Assembly: GCA_016867725.1 (NCBI GenBank)
Contig: VGIX01000002.1
Coordinates: 100,314-164,313 of the forward strand
DNA length: 64,000 nucleotides
Direction of reading: 5' to 3'
Source of the DNA: Candidatus Effluviviaceae Genus I sp.
GTDB taxonomy: Bacteria > Joyebacterota > Joyebacteria > Joyebacterales > Joyebacteraceae
The position numbers and the translations under genes were made by a program. Position 1 is the stretch's first letter. Each line of letters starts with the position of its first letter. The notes under the pieces were generated by a model. The model saw only the letters and a program-made list of their open reading frames with translations, had not been told where the DNA came from and ran no database searches. This document shows, one piece after another, positions 51,942 through 60,020 of the stretch.

Positions 51942-53041
51942 GGATCGCGTACCTCTCCATCGGCGGTCACATCCACACGGAGCGGTGGCTTCGGCACTTC
52001 GTGGCGAGGGGCCACGAGGTGCACCTTCTGACCGTCCAGCCGGCGCCGATCGAGGACGTCACGGTCCACGACATCCGCACCGGCATTCCGCTCAAGCCGC
52101 TGCACTACCTCGTCGCGCTGGGCAAGGTGAAGCGAGTCCTCGCGGAGGTGCGGCCCGACCTTCTGCACACGCACTTCCTGACGGGATACGGCTACTGGGG
52201 CGCCTTCTCGGGGTTCCACCCGTTCATCATGACCGTGTGGGGGGACGACGTCTACCTCACGCCCCACCAGTCGTTCCTCAAGGGGCTTCTGGCGCGCTAC
52301 GTGCTCCGCCGGGCCGACCTCGTGACGGGCGACTCCGAGGACATCCTCGAGCACGCCGTGGGCATGGGCGCTCGGCGCGACGCGTGCGCGGTGGTCCAGT
52401 GGGGCGTGGACCTCGACCGCTTCCACCCCGGCGCGCCGTCGGACGTTCGCGAGAGGCTCGGCATCCCCGACGACGCGCGCGTCGTCATCAGCATCCGGAG
52501 CTTCACCCAGCCGTACTACAACATCGACACGATCGTCGGCATCGTTCCCGCCGTGCTCGCGGCGCGCCCGAACACGCACTTCGTCTTCGCGGGCAACGAG
52601 GGCGACGACGCGGCGTTCCGCGCGCTGGCGGAGAGCCTCGGCATCGACGGGCGCGCGCACTTCGTGGGGAGGATCCCGCACGACGAGCTGCCCGCCTACC
52701 TCGTCGCGTCCGACGCGTTCCTCACGGTGCCCTCGGTGGACGCCACCGCGGTCTCGCTCCTCGAGGCGATGGCGTGCGGGACGCCGGTCGTCGCGTCGTC
52801 GCTGGCCTCGGCGCTCGAGTGGGTGAGGGAAGGGGAGAGCGGGCTCGTGGTGCCGCCGAGGGACGCCGCGGCGCTCGAGAAGGCCGTGCTGCGCCTCATC
52901 GACTCGCCCGACCTTCGCGCCGCCCTCGGCGCCAGGGCCGCCGCGATCGTCCGCGAGCGCGCCGACCACGGAACGCACATGGCGAGGATGGAAGCGCTCT
53001 GCGAGGAGATCGTCGCGCGCCGGAGGGACCGTGGCAGGTGA
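51938..53041 (+). CDS. Family 4 glycosyltransferase
   Basis: A 367-residue GT-B: RIAYLSIGGHIHTERWLRHF, LLHTHFLTGYGYWGAF, MTVWGDDVYLTPHQS, LVTGDSEDILEHAV, VVQWGVDLDRFHPGA, and HFVFAGNEGDDAAFRALAES. The donor domain has VSLLEAMACGTPVVASSL, the E-x7-E-like region. Probably a cytoplasmic glycan assembly enzyme. GTG at 51938 overlaps the previous stop; its end overlaps the next gene by 11 nt. Confidence 0.85.
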   Translation: MRIAYLSIGGHIHTERWLRHFVARGHEVHLLTVQPAPIEDVTVHDIRTGIPLKPLHYLVALGKVKRVLAEVRPDLLHTHFLTGYGYWGAFSGFHPFIMTVWGDDVYLTPHQSFLKGLLARYVLRRADLVTGDSEDILEHAVGMGARRDACAVVQWGVDLDRFHPGAPSDVRERLGIPDDARVVISIRSFTQPYYNIDTIVGIVPAVLAARPNTHFVFAGNEGDDAAFRALAESLGIDGRAHFVGRIPHDELPAYLVASDAFLTVPSVDATAVSLLEAMACGTPVVASSLASALEWVREGESGLVVPPRDAAALEKAVLRLIDSPDLRAALGARAAAIVRERADHGTHMARMEALCEEIVARRRDRGR

Positions 53042-54008
53042 CGCCGCAGCCGTGAGCGGCAGGCGCGTGAGCGTCGTCATCCCGACGTTCGGGAAGGCCG
53101 ACCTCCTCGCCGCCACGCTCGCCGCGCTCGAGGCTCAGTCGTATCCGCCGGACCTCACCGAGGTCGCCGTCGTGGACGACTGCTCGCCGGACCGGACGGG
53201 GGAGATGCTCGCGTCGCTCGCGCCCCGGTTCGCCCTCAGGCGCCTCAGGCACGACGCCAACCGAGGAAGGGCCGCGGCGCGGAACACGGGCGTCCGCGAG
53301 GCGACGGGCGACCTCGTGGTCTTCCTGGACGACGACATGAGGGCCGATCCGCGCCTGATCGAGGAGCACGTTCGCTTTCACGCGGCGCACGCGCGCTCGG
53401 CCGTCATCGGCAACGCGCTCACCGCGCCCGAGCTCGGACGGTCCCTGGCGCTTTCGTACCTCGACAGCCGCGGCGTTCACAAGCTCGCGCCCGGCGCGCG
53501 CGCGCCCGCGAGGTACTTCCTCACGAACAACTCGTCCGTCCCGCGGAAGGCGCTGCTCGACGCGGGGCTCTTCGACGAGACCTTCCTGAGCTACGGGTTC
53601 GAGGACATGGACATCGCGTACCGGCTCGAGCGCGACGCGGGCCTGTCGTTCTGGTACTGCGCCGAGGCGGCGGCGTACCACATCCATCACCACACGCTCG
53701 ACCAGCTCCTCGCCAAGCGCCTCGAGAGCGCGCGCTCGACGCTCCCGCAGCTTCTCCGCAGGCACCCCGACCGCGTGAGGGACCTCTCGCTCGAGCTTCT
53801 CCTCCCGCCCGCGGCCGGCGACCCGCCCTCGCTCAGGGCTCGCAAACGGATCCTCGCCGCGCTCATGGCGCCGCCCTGCGAGGCGCTGGCGCGGGCGCTC
53901 GCGATGCGCCTGCCGCCGTCCGGGCCCGCCTACGTGCTTCTGGACTACCTCGTCGCCTGCCGGTACCGCCGCGGCCTGGCCGAGACCCCGCCTGACGCCA
54001 CCCGGTAG
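53031..54008 (+). CDS. Family 2 glycosyltransferase
   Basis: A 325-residue GT2: VSVVIPTFGKADLLAATLAA, VAVVDDCSPDRTGEML, NRGRAAARNTGVREATGD, VVFLDDDMRADPRLIEEH (DDD motif), RYFLTNNSSVPRKALLDAGL and LSYGFEDMDIAYRLER with the catalytic acidic pair. It is the last gene of the glycan region before a 292-nt control region. Start is GTG 53031, inside the preceding GT4 gene. Confidence 0.85.
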   Translation: MAGDAAAVSGRRVSVVIPTFGKADLLAATLAALEAQSYPPDLTEVAVVDDCSPDRTGEMLASLAPRFALRRLRHDANRGRAAARNTGVREATGDLVVFLDDDMRADPRLIEEHVRFHAAHARSAVIGNALTAPELGRSLALSYLDSRGVHKLAPGARAPARYFLTNNSSVPRKALLDAGLFDETFLSYGFEDMDIAYRLERDAGLSFWYCAEAAAYHIHHHTLDQLLAKRLESARSTLPQLLRRHPDRVRDLSLELLLPPAAGDPPSLRARKRILAALMAPPCEALARALAMRLPPSGPAYVLLDYLVACRYRRGLAETPPDATR

Positions 54009-54028
54009 CGCCCCCGGGCCCCACCGAT

Positions 54029-54194
54029 TGTTGCACCGCTCCGTGGCACGCTTCCTGCAAAGGAGCAGGGAACACGACAACCGAATAGATGCGTTCCCTG
54101 CCGTGCTCGTGAGCAGTCGCCAGGTCGTGGGCTGATCCCCAAACCAGTGATTGAGTCGTCCGAACCTGTTGCACGGCACACGCGGGGAACGCAT
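54029..54194. repeat. Cluster of short direct and inverted repeats upstream of the microcompartment operon
   Basis: GCAGGGAAC (54065-54073) is inverted as GTTCCCTGC (54093-54101); ATGCGTTCCC (54089-54098) is inverted again as GGGAACGCAT (54185-54194). TGTTGCACCG (54029-54038) recurs as TGTTGCACGG (54167-54176). The three GGGAAC half-sites look like operator boxes for a regulator of the operon. The region 54009-54300 is noticeably lower in GC and has no gene. Confidence 0.5.
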
Positions 54195-54225
54195 TCTTCT
54201 TTCTCTGCCGCCACACGCCTCGCCG

Positions 54226-54254
54226 TTGACAGCTTCCTGACCCTCTGCTAGACT
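54226..54254 (+). promoter_or_regulatory. Predicted promoter of the microcompartment operon
   Basis: TTGACA (54226-54231) and TAGACT (54249-54254) are exactly 17 nt apart, 46 nt before the pduL start. The -35 is a perfect consensus hexamer, and the sequence is close to other promoters in this window. A short leader of about 40 nt follows. Confidence 0.75.
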
Positions 54255-54300
54255 GCGGCCTCCGCGCGCCCGGGACCTTGGGCGTCGGGGAGGTGCGCGC

Positions 54301-54960
54301 GTGGACCAGGTCGAGAGACTCGCCCAGGAGGTGCTCAGGCGCCTCCGCGCCGCCGAAGCCGCCACCGCGGCCGGGGTCGGCGCGGCGGACCGGGGCATCC
54401 CTGTGGTCGTGTCCGCCCGACACGTCCACCTGTCGCGCGGCGTCGCCGACCGGCTCTTCGGCGAGGGACACGATCTCAGGAAGCTCCGAGATCTCGGACA
54501 GCCCGGCGAGTACGCCTGTCAGGAGAGCGTCACCCTCATCGGCCCTTCGACCAGGGCGATCGAGGGAGTCCGGATCCTGGGCCCCCTGAGGCAGTACACG
54601 CAGGCCGAGATCTCGCGCACCGACGGCGTCCGCCTCGGGATCGACCCGCCGGTCCGCACGTCCGGCGACCTCGCCGGGGCGGCGCCCATCACGATGGTGG
54701 GGCCGCGCGGGACCGTGGCGCTCCGCGAAGGGGCCATCCGCGCGACGCGGCACATCCACATGACCGAGGGGGACGCCCGGGCGCACGGCGTGCGTGACGG
54801 GCAGCGCGTCCGCGTGCGGTTCTCCGGACCGAAGGCGCTCGTGTTCGAGGACGTGCTCGTGCGCGTCGCCGGGAGCGCCGCGCTCGAGCTCCATCTTGAC
54901 ACGGACGACGCCAACGCCGCGGACGTGAGGCTTCCCATGACCGTCGACATCCTGCGATGA
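54301..54960 (+). CDS. pduL: Phosphate acyltransferase PduL
   Basis: A 219-residue zinc enzyme that turns acyl-CoA into acyl-phosphate, regenerating CoA inside the shell. Seen: ARHVHLS with His41 and His43, [15 protein letters not shown] with His151 and His153, and [18 protein letters not shown]. Residues 1-22 ([19 protein letters not shown]) form an amphipathic helix, followed by a Gly/Ala linker, as expected of an encapsulation peptide. GTG at 54301 follows GGGAGGTG. In the inferred pathway it makes lactyl-phosphate. Confidence 0.92.
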   Translation: MDQVERLAQEVLRRLRAAEAATAAGVGAADRGIPVVVSARHVHLSRGVADRLFGEGHDLRKLRDLGQPGEYACQESVTLIGPSTRAIEGVRILGPLRQYTQAEISRTDGVRLGIDPPVRTSGDLAGAAPITMVGPRGTVALREGAIRATRHIHMTEGDARAHGVRDGQRVRVRFSGPKALVFEDVLVRVAGSAALELHLDTDDANAADVRLPMTVDILR

Positions 54961-54991
54961 CGCGGTGCCGTCGGTCGGCAAGGAGGGTCGT

Positions 54992-55264
54992 TTGCCAGGT
55001 TCAGCGCTCGGGATGGTCGAGACCAGGGGCGTCGTCGGCCTCGTAGAGGCCGCCGACGCCATGACGAAGACGGCGAACGTGACCCTGACGAAGTACGAGA
55101 GGATCGGGGGGGGATACGTCACGGCGGTCGTGCGCGGCGACGTCGGGGCGGTCAAGGCGGCCGTCGAGGCGGGCGCGGCCGCGGCGGCGCGCGTCGGCGA
55201 GCTCGTGTCGTCGCACGTGATCCCCGCGCCGCACGCGTCGCTCGAGGACGCTCTGCTGTCGTGA
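54992..55264 (+). CDS. BMC-H hexameric shell protein (first copy)
   Basis: A 90-residue single-domain BMC protein that tiles shell facets as hexamers. Seen: [20 protein letters not shown], the [23 protein letters not shown] pore-helix region, and [15 protein letters not shown]. Start is TTG 54992, five bases after AAGGAGG; an in-frame GTG or ATG does not precede the family core. The pore loop reads RIGGG. It lies 31 nt after pduL and has a GC hairpin in its 3' spacer (55266-55283). Confidence 0.93.
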   Translation: MPGSALGMVETRGVVGLVEAADAMTKTANVTLTKYERIGGGYVTAVVRGDVGAVKAAVEAGAAAAARVGELVSSHVIPAPHASLEDALLS

Positions 55265-55265
55265 C

Positions 55266-55283
55266 GCCGGCGCGTCGGCCGGC
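55266..55283 (+). promoter_or_regulatory. Intercistronic hairpin between BMC-H genes
   Basis: GCCGGC (55266-55271) pairs with GCCGGC (55278-55283) around a 6-nt loop, just after the first BMC-H stop. A 14-nt perfect palindrome, CCGGGCGCGCCCGG (55657-55670), lies in the next spacer between the second BMC-H and the first BMC-P. Such structures may set shell-protein ratios through mRNA stability. Confidence 0.35.
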
Positions 55284-55333
55284 TTGAGATGCAACGTCTG
55301 CGCGGGCGACCGAGAGGCCCGCAGGAGGAACCG

Positions 55334-55630
55334 ATGGGCGAGGCCCTGGGGATGATCGAGACGAGGGGCTTCATCGGCATGGTCGAAGCCTCTGACGCGA
55401 TGGTCAAGGCCGCGAAGGTGACCCTCGTCGGCTACGAGAAGGTCGGTGGCGGGTACGTCACCGCCATCGTGCGCGGCGACGTCGCGGCGGTCAGGGCCGC
55501 GGTGGACGCCGGCACGGCGGCCGCGAGCAAGGTGGGCGAGCTCATCTCGACGCACGTGATCCCGAGGCCTCACGCGAACCTCGAGGACGTCCTGCCCATC
55601 GGGAAGACCGTCGCGGCGAAGTCGAAGTAG
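55334..55630 (+). CDS. BMC-H hexameric shell protein (second copy)
   Basis: A 98-residue BMC protein, close in sequence to the first copy: [58 protein letters not shown]. The pore loop reads KVGGG in place of RIGGG, so the two hexamers could differ in pore charge layout. A short Lys/Ala tail (KTVAAKSK) ends it. ATG at 55334 follows AGGAGGAA. Two BMC-H with three BMC-P matches the Planctomycetes/Verrucomicrobia compartments. Confidence 0.94.
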   Translation: MGEALGMIETRGFIGMVEASDAMVKAAKVTLVGYEKVGGGYVTAIVRGDVAAVRAAVDAGTAAASKVGELISTHVIPRPHANLEDVLPIGKTVAAKSK

Positions 55631-55704
55631 CGGTCCGCGCGCCGCCCGAGGGCGGGCCGGGCGCGCCCGGCGCCCGCGGGAACGCCGGCTGTTCGGGAGC
55701 CATC

Positions 55705-55995
55705 ATGAACATCGGCAGGGTGGCGGGGACCGTCGTGTCCACGCGCAAGGACGAGAAGCTCACCGGGGCGAAGCTGCAGGTCGTCCGGCAGATCGATCTC
55801 GACGGCAAGGAGACCGGCGCCTTCGTGGTCGCCGTGGACGCCGTGGGCGCCGGCGCGGGCGAGGTGGTCCTCTACGCGAGCGGCAGCTCCGCGCGACTGA
55901 CGGCCGTCACCAGGGACCGTCCCGCCGACGCGGTCATCATGGCCATCGTGGACTGCATCGAGGTCGGCGGCAGGGTCGTCTACGAGAAGCCCTAG
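55705..55995 (+). CDS. BMC-P pentameric vertex protein, EutN/CcmL type (first)
   Basis: A 96-residue pentamer-forming protein: [64 protein letters not shown] and [14 protein letters not shown]. It caps shell vertices. ATG at 55705. This copy sits between the hexamers and the aldehyde dehydrogenase, while the other two lie at the operon end. Together they allow more than one vertex type. Confidence 0.93.
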   Translation: MNIGRVAGTVVSTRKDEKLTGAKLQVVRQIDLDGKETGAFVVAVDAVGAGAGEVVLYASGSSARLTAVTRDRPADAVIMAIVDCIEVGGRVVYEKP

Positions 55996-56055
55996 AGGCG
56001 CCCTCGGCGGACCGGCGCCGGCCGGACCTCTTCGGCGCCCGGGGGGCATCAGGCC

Positions 56056-57477
56056 GTGGCCACACGGGATCCTTCGGTGAAGAGCATCGTCGCCTCGGCC
56101 CTCGGCGACGGCCGTGTCGGTCGGACCACCGATGCGCCGCCGCCCTTCGATGGCCGCGGCGTGCTGATGGACACCGCCTCCGCCGTCGCGGCGGCCGCGA
56201 CCGGCTTCAGGGAGTTCTCGGAGGTCGGCCTCGAGAAGCGCAGGGCGATCATCGAGGCGATGCGCCGCGCCGCCCTCGAGCGGGTCGCGGCGATCTCGCG
56301 CATGGCGGTCGAGGAGACGGGCCTGGGCCGCGTCGACGACAAGGTCCGCAAGAACGCGCTCGCCGCCACGAGAACGCCCGGCGTGGAGGACCTTGAGCCG
56401 GTCGCCTTCTCGGGCGACCACGGGCTCACGCTCGTGGAGCGGGCGCCCTACGGGGTCATCGGCGCCATCACGCCCTCCACGAACCCCACCGAGACGGTCA
56501 TCAGCAACGGGATCTCCATGGTCGCGGGTGGGAACGCGGTGGTGTTCAGTCCGCACCCCGCGGCGCGCGTCGTGACGCTCACCGTCATCGACCTCCTGAA
56601 CCGCGCCATCGCGGAGGCGGGCGGGCCCCGGGCGCTCCTGTTCTCCGTCTCGGCGCCCTCGGTCGCCGCGGCCCAGGAGCTCATGGCCCACCCGGGGGTC
56701 CGCCTGCTGGTCGTCACGGGTGGTCCCGCGGTCGTGCGCGCGGCGATGCACTCCGGCAAGAAGGTCATCGCCGCCGGCCCGGGCAATCCGCCCGTCGTCG
56801 TGGACGAGACGGCCGACATCGGGAGGGCCGCGCGCGACATCGTCGCGGGCGCCGGGCTCGACAACAACATCGTGTGCATCGCGGAGAAGGAGATCATCGC
56901 CGTCCGGAGGATCGCGGCCGACCTCAAGGCAGCGCTTGCGACCGCGGGCGCCTACGAGCTTCGTGGCCAGGCGATCGAACGGATCACGAGGCTCGTGGTC
57001 CGCACGGACGCCGGCCCCGGCAGGCCCTCGGAGATCGCGCGGGAGTTCGTGGGCAGGGACGCCGCGGTCATCCTCGGCGCCGCCGGGATCTCCTGTCCCC
57101 CGGACGCGCGCATCGCGTTCTTCGAGACCGACGCGTCGCATCCGCTCTTCTGGACCGAGCAGATGATGCCCGTCATCCCCCTCGTCGCGGTGGACACGGC
57201 CGACGAGGCGATCGATCTCGCGCGGGAGGCCGAGGGCCGCTGCGGGCACACGGCCGTCATGCACTCGACGTGCGTCACGAACCTCTCGCGCATGGCGAAG
57301 ACCATGAACGTGTCCATCTTCGTGAAGAACGGGCCGTCCTACGCCGGGCTGGGCTTCGGCGGCGAGGGGTTCACGAGCTTCACGATCGCGAGCCCGACGG
57401 GCGAGGGGATCACGTCGGCCAGGACGTTCACCCGCGAGCGGCGGTGCACGCTCGTCGACTCCTTCCGCATCGTGTGA
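56056..57477 (+). CDS. CoA-acylating aldehyde dehydrogenase, microcompartment type
   Basis: A 473-residue PduP/EutE-family enzyme that oxidises an aldehyde to acyl-CoA with NAD+. Seen: YGVIGAITPSTNPTETVISN, VVFSPHPAARV, VTGGPAVVRAAMHSGKKVIA, AGPGNPPVVVDETADI, and catalytic Cys274 in LDNNIVCIAEKE. The N-terminal SVKSIVASALGDG may be an encapsulation helix. Lactaldehyde is the likely substrate, given the aldolase in the same operon. GTG at 56056 follows GGGGGGCATCAGG. It is 473 aa, near the PduP norm. Confidence 0.92.
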   Translation: MATRDPSVKSIVASALGDGRVGRTTDAPPPFDGRGVLMDTASAVAAAATGFREFSEVGLEKRRAIIEAMRRAALERVAAISRMAVEETGLGRVDDKVRKNALAATRTPGVEDLEPVAFSGDHGLTLVERAPYGVIGAITPSTNPTETVISNGISMVAGGNAVVFSPHPAARVVTLTVIDLLNRAIAEAGGPRALLFSVSAPSVAAAQELMAHPGVRLLVVTGGPAVVRAAMHSGKKVIAAGPGNPPVVVDETADIGRAARDIVAGAGLDNNIVCIAEKEIIAVRRIAADLKAALATAGAYELRGQAIERITRLVVRTDAGPGRPSEIAREFVGRDAAVILGAAGISCPPDARIAFFETDASHPLFWTEQMMPVIPLVAVDTADEAIDLAREAEGRCGHTAVMHSTCVTNLSRMAKTMNVSIFVKNGPSYAGLGFGGEGFTSFTIASPTGEGITSARTFTRERRCTLVDSFRIV

Positions 57478-57513
57478 GCGGGCCGGCGCGCGGCGGGGAC
57501 GGCAGGGTTGGGC

Positions 57514-58836
57514 ATGGACTCGAACACGGTCAGGGCCATCGAGAAGGCCGGCGTCGTCGGCGCGGGAGGAGGGGCCTTCCCGACCCACGCCAAGGCCGCC
57601 GCGCGCGCCGACACCGTGCTGGCCAACGGCGCGGAGTGCGAACCGCTGGTCCTCTCGGACAGCTTCGTGATGACGACGGCGGCCGAGCGCGTCGTGCGCG
57701 GTCTCGAGCTCATGGCCGAGGCCGTCGGCGCCGGACGCGCGGTCGTGGCGGTCAAGGCCGAGAACGCCGAGGCCGCGGGGGCGATGGCCAAGGCGATCGG
57801 CCGGCGTCCCATCGAGCTGCTCGAGCTCGAGAACGTGTACCCGGCCGGTGACGAGTTGCTGCTCGTCCACGCGGCGACCGACAGGGTCGTGCCCGAGGGT
57901 GGACACCCGACGGACATCGGCGTCGTGGTCAGCAACGTGACGACGCTCGCGCAGGTCGCCGACGCCGCCGAGGGCCGGCCGGTGACGGAGCGCCCCGTGA
58001 CGGTGCGGGGCGAGGTGCGGCGCCCGGGGGTCTACGTCGTCCCGATCGGCACACCGGTGGCCGACGTTCTCGCCGCGGCGGGGCCGATCGGATCGGGGCT
58101 GGCGGTGCTCGCCGGGGGGCCGATGATGGGCCGGCTGGCCGCGGACGACGAGGTGACGGACAGGGCGCTGTCGGGTCTCTTCGTCCTCCCGCGCTCGCAC
58201 AGGCTCATCGCCACGAGAACGGCAACGGAGTCGCACGTGCTGCGCATGGCCCGCGCGGCCTGCTGCCAGTGCCTCGCGTGCACCGAGCTCTGTCCGCGCG
58301 CGCTCCTGGGCCACGCCCTCGCGCCCCACAGGACCGTGCGCGCCGTCCAGTACGACACGGCCGCCTCGGACGCCGCGGGCGTGACGAGCGCGTTCCTGTG
58401 CTCCGAGTGCGGGATGTGCGAGCTCTTCGCCTGCCCGCTCGAGCTCCAGCCGCGCCGCATCCTTGCCGACCTCAAGGCGGAGCTTCGGCGGCGTGGCGTG
58501 CAGAACCCGCACAGGCGCTCCGACCTGCGGGCGGACGGCGTGAGAGCGTGGCGGCAGATCCCGTCGGAGCGCCTGAGGCGGCGGCTCGGCCTTTCGGACT
58601 ACTGCGCGACGCCCGCGGTGAGCGGGGAGCGGGTGCGCCCCGGGAGCGTGAGGCTCCGGCTGGACCGGCACGCGGGGGCGCCGGCCGTGCCCGTCGTGAC
58701 AGAGGGCAGCCGCGTGCTCGCCGGGGACGTCGTCGCGGAGATCCCCGAGGGGGCGCTGGGAGCGCGGGTGCACGCGAGCGTGAGCGGCCGGGTCGCGTCC
58801 GTCTCGCGTGAAGAGGTCGAGGTGGCCGCGGAGTGA
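57514..58836 (+). CDS. PduS/RnfC-like flavo-iron-sulfur electron carrier
   Basis: A 440-residue protein in the RnfC/PduS family: GAGGGAFPTHAKAAARA (NADH/FMN site), ANGAECEPLVLSD, the SLBB-like VRGEVRRPGVYVVPIGTPVADV, then two [4Fe-4S] motifs, CCQCLACTELCP near residue 250 and CSECGMCELFACP near residue 296, and a C-terminal HASVSGRVASVSRE lipoyl-like domain. PduS reduces cobalamin in propanediol shells; here no cobalamin enzyme is present, so it may re-oxidise NADH or pass electrons to the BMC-T. ATG 57514 is preferred over TTG 57508. Confidence 0.88.
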   Translation: MDSNTVRAIEKAGVVGAGGGAFPTHAKAAARADTVLANGAECEPLVLSDSFVMTTAAERVVRGLELMAEAVGAGRAVVAVKAENAEAAGAMAKAIGRRPIELLELENVYPAGDELLLVHAATDRVVPEGGHPTDIGVVVSNVTTLAQVADAAEGRPVTERPVTVRGEVRRPGVYVVPIGTPVADVLAAAGPIGSGLAVLAGGPMMGRLAADDEVTDRALSGLFVLPRSHRLIATRTATESHVLRMARAACCQCLACTELCPRALLGHALAPHRTVRAVQYDTAASDAAGVTSAFLCSECGMCELFACPLELQPRRILADLKAELRRRGVQNPHRRSDLRADGVRAWRQIPSERLRRRLGLSDYCATPAVSGERVRPGSVRLRLDRHAGAPAVPVVTEGSRVLAGDVVAEIPEGALGARVHASVSGRVASVSREEVEVAAE

Positions 58837-58873
58837 CGGAACGGGCGCGGGCCCGATCGCCTGAGAGGACGGC

Positions 58874-59440
58874 ATGGCGGAACAGACGCGCGTTCGCGAG
58901 GCCATCGCGCTCGTCGAGACGATCAGCGTCGCGATCGGGGTGCGCGTCGCCGACGAGATGGCGAAGAGGGCGCCGGTCGAGATCCTCGAGGCGACGCCGA
59001 TCTGCCCCGGGAAGTACATGGTCCTCGTGGCCGGCGACGTCGCGTCCGTGGAGGCGTCGCTTCGGCGAGGCGTCGAGGCCGGCGGCGACGTCGTGGTCGA
59101 TACCCTCTTCATCCCGAACGTGGACGCCCAGGTCTTCCCGGCCATCCTCGGGGCCACCGCCGTGGGCGCGCTGTCGTCGCTCGGCGTGGTCGAGACCTTC
59201 ACGGCCGCCTCGACGATCCTGTGCGCCGACGCCGCCGCGAAGGCCGCCTCGGTGCGGCTCATCGAGATCCGGCTGGCCAAGGGGCTCGGGGGAAAGGCGT
59301 TCTTCACGATGACCGGCGAGCTCCACGAGGTCGAGGCCGCCATGGACGCGGCGGTCGCCGTCGCGAGGGCCGGCGGAAACCTCGTGAGAAGCGTCGTCAT
59401 CCCGCGGCCTCACGACGCCATCGCCGCCAAAGTCCTGTAG
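58874..59440 (+). CDS. BMC-T tandem-domain shell protein, PduT-like
   Basis: A 188-residue protein with two BMC domains (about 8-95 and 98-186). Domain one has VEILEATPICPGKYMVLVAGDV; Cys44 lies in the same ICPGKY motif as the pore Cys of PduT that binds a [4Fe-4S] cluster. Domain two has VETFTAASTILCADAAAKAA, GGKAFFTMTGELHEVEA and VIPRPHDAI. It would form a pseudo-hexameric trimer with a redox cluster. It directly follows the PduS-like gene, supporting electron transfer through the shell. Confidence 0.92.
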   Translation: MAEQTRVREAIALVETISVAIGVRVADEMAKRAPVEILEATPICPGKYMVLVAGDVASVEASLRRGVEAGGDVVVDTLFIPNVDAQVFPAILGATAVGALSSLGVVETFTAASTILCADAAAKAASVRLIEIRLAKGLGGKAFFTMTGELHEVEAAMDAAVAVARAGGNLVRSVVIPRPHDAIAAKVL

Positions 59441-59453
59441 CGGAGGAGAGGAC

Positions 59454-59729
59454 GTGCACCTGGCGCGGGTCATCGGCGCGGTCTGGGCGACGCAGAAGGT
59501 GGAGACGCTCAGGGGCGCCCGCATGCTCATCGTCCAGCCGCTCACGCACGAGCTCGCCGAGCGGGGCATGCCGGTCGTCGCGGTCGACACCGTGAGCGCG
59601 GCCCCCGGCCAGCTCGTGTTCATCGTGAAGGCGCGGGAGGCCGCGAAGGCGCTCGAGGAGTGCACGAGCCCGGTGGACGCGGCCATCGTCGGGATCGTGG
59701 ACGCCGTGTCGCTGGCCGGCGGGCTCTGA
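59454..59729 (+). CDS. BMC-P pentameric vertex protein, EutN/CcmL type (second)
   Basis: A 91-residue EutN/CcmL protein: HLARVIGAVWATQKVETLRG, RMLIVQPLTHELAERGMP, VVAVDTVSAAPGQLVFIVKA, VDAAIVGIVDAVSLAG. GTG at 59454 follows GGAGGAG. It diverges from the other two copies in its central loop, so specialised vertices are plausible. The stop is 9 nt before the next BMC-P. Confidence 0.93.
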   Translation: MHLARVIGAVWATQKVETLRGARMLIVQPLTHELAERGMPVVAVDTVSAAPGQLVFIVKAREAAKALEECTSPVDAAIVGIVDAVSLAGGL

Positions 59730-59738
59730 GGGGGCGAC

Positions 59739-60020
59739 GTGTTCCTCGGCAAGGTGATCGGAGAGGTCGTCGCCACGGTCAAGCACGCGTCGCTCGCGGG
59801 GCGCAAGATCCTCGTCGTCGAGATGCTCGCCCCCGACCGCAGGCCGCTCGGCGAGTCCGTGCTCGCCGTGGACTCGGTGGACGCCGGCGTGGGCGACCTC
59901 GTCCTGGTCGTGGACGAGGGAAGCTCGGCGGCCGTCGTGATGGGCCTGCAGAACCCGCCGATCAGGACGGTGATCGTGGGAGTGGTCGATCGCGTGGACG
60001 AAGAGGCCGGTAGCCGATGA
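59739..60020 (+). CDS. BMC-P pentameric vertex protein, EutN/CcmL type (third)
   Basis: A 93-residue EutN/CcmL protein: MFLGKVIGEVVATVKHASLAG, KILVVEMLAPDRRPLGES, VLAVDSVDAGVGDLVLVVDEGS, VVMGLQNPPIRTVIVGVVDRVD. GTG start; the stop overlaps the aldolase ATG by 4 nt. Three pentamer genes per operon are usual for Planctomycetes/Verrucomicrobia shells and unusual for Pdu/Eut loci. Confidence 0.93.
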   Translation: MFLGKVIGEVVATVKHASLAGRKILVVEMLAPDRRPLGESVLAVDSVDAGVGDLVLVVDEGSSAAVVMGLQNPPIRTVIVGVVDRVDEEAGSR

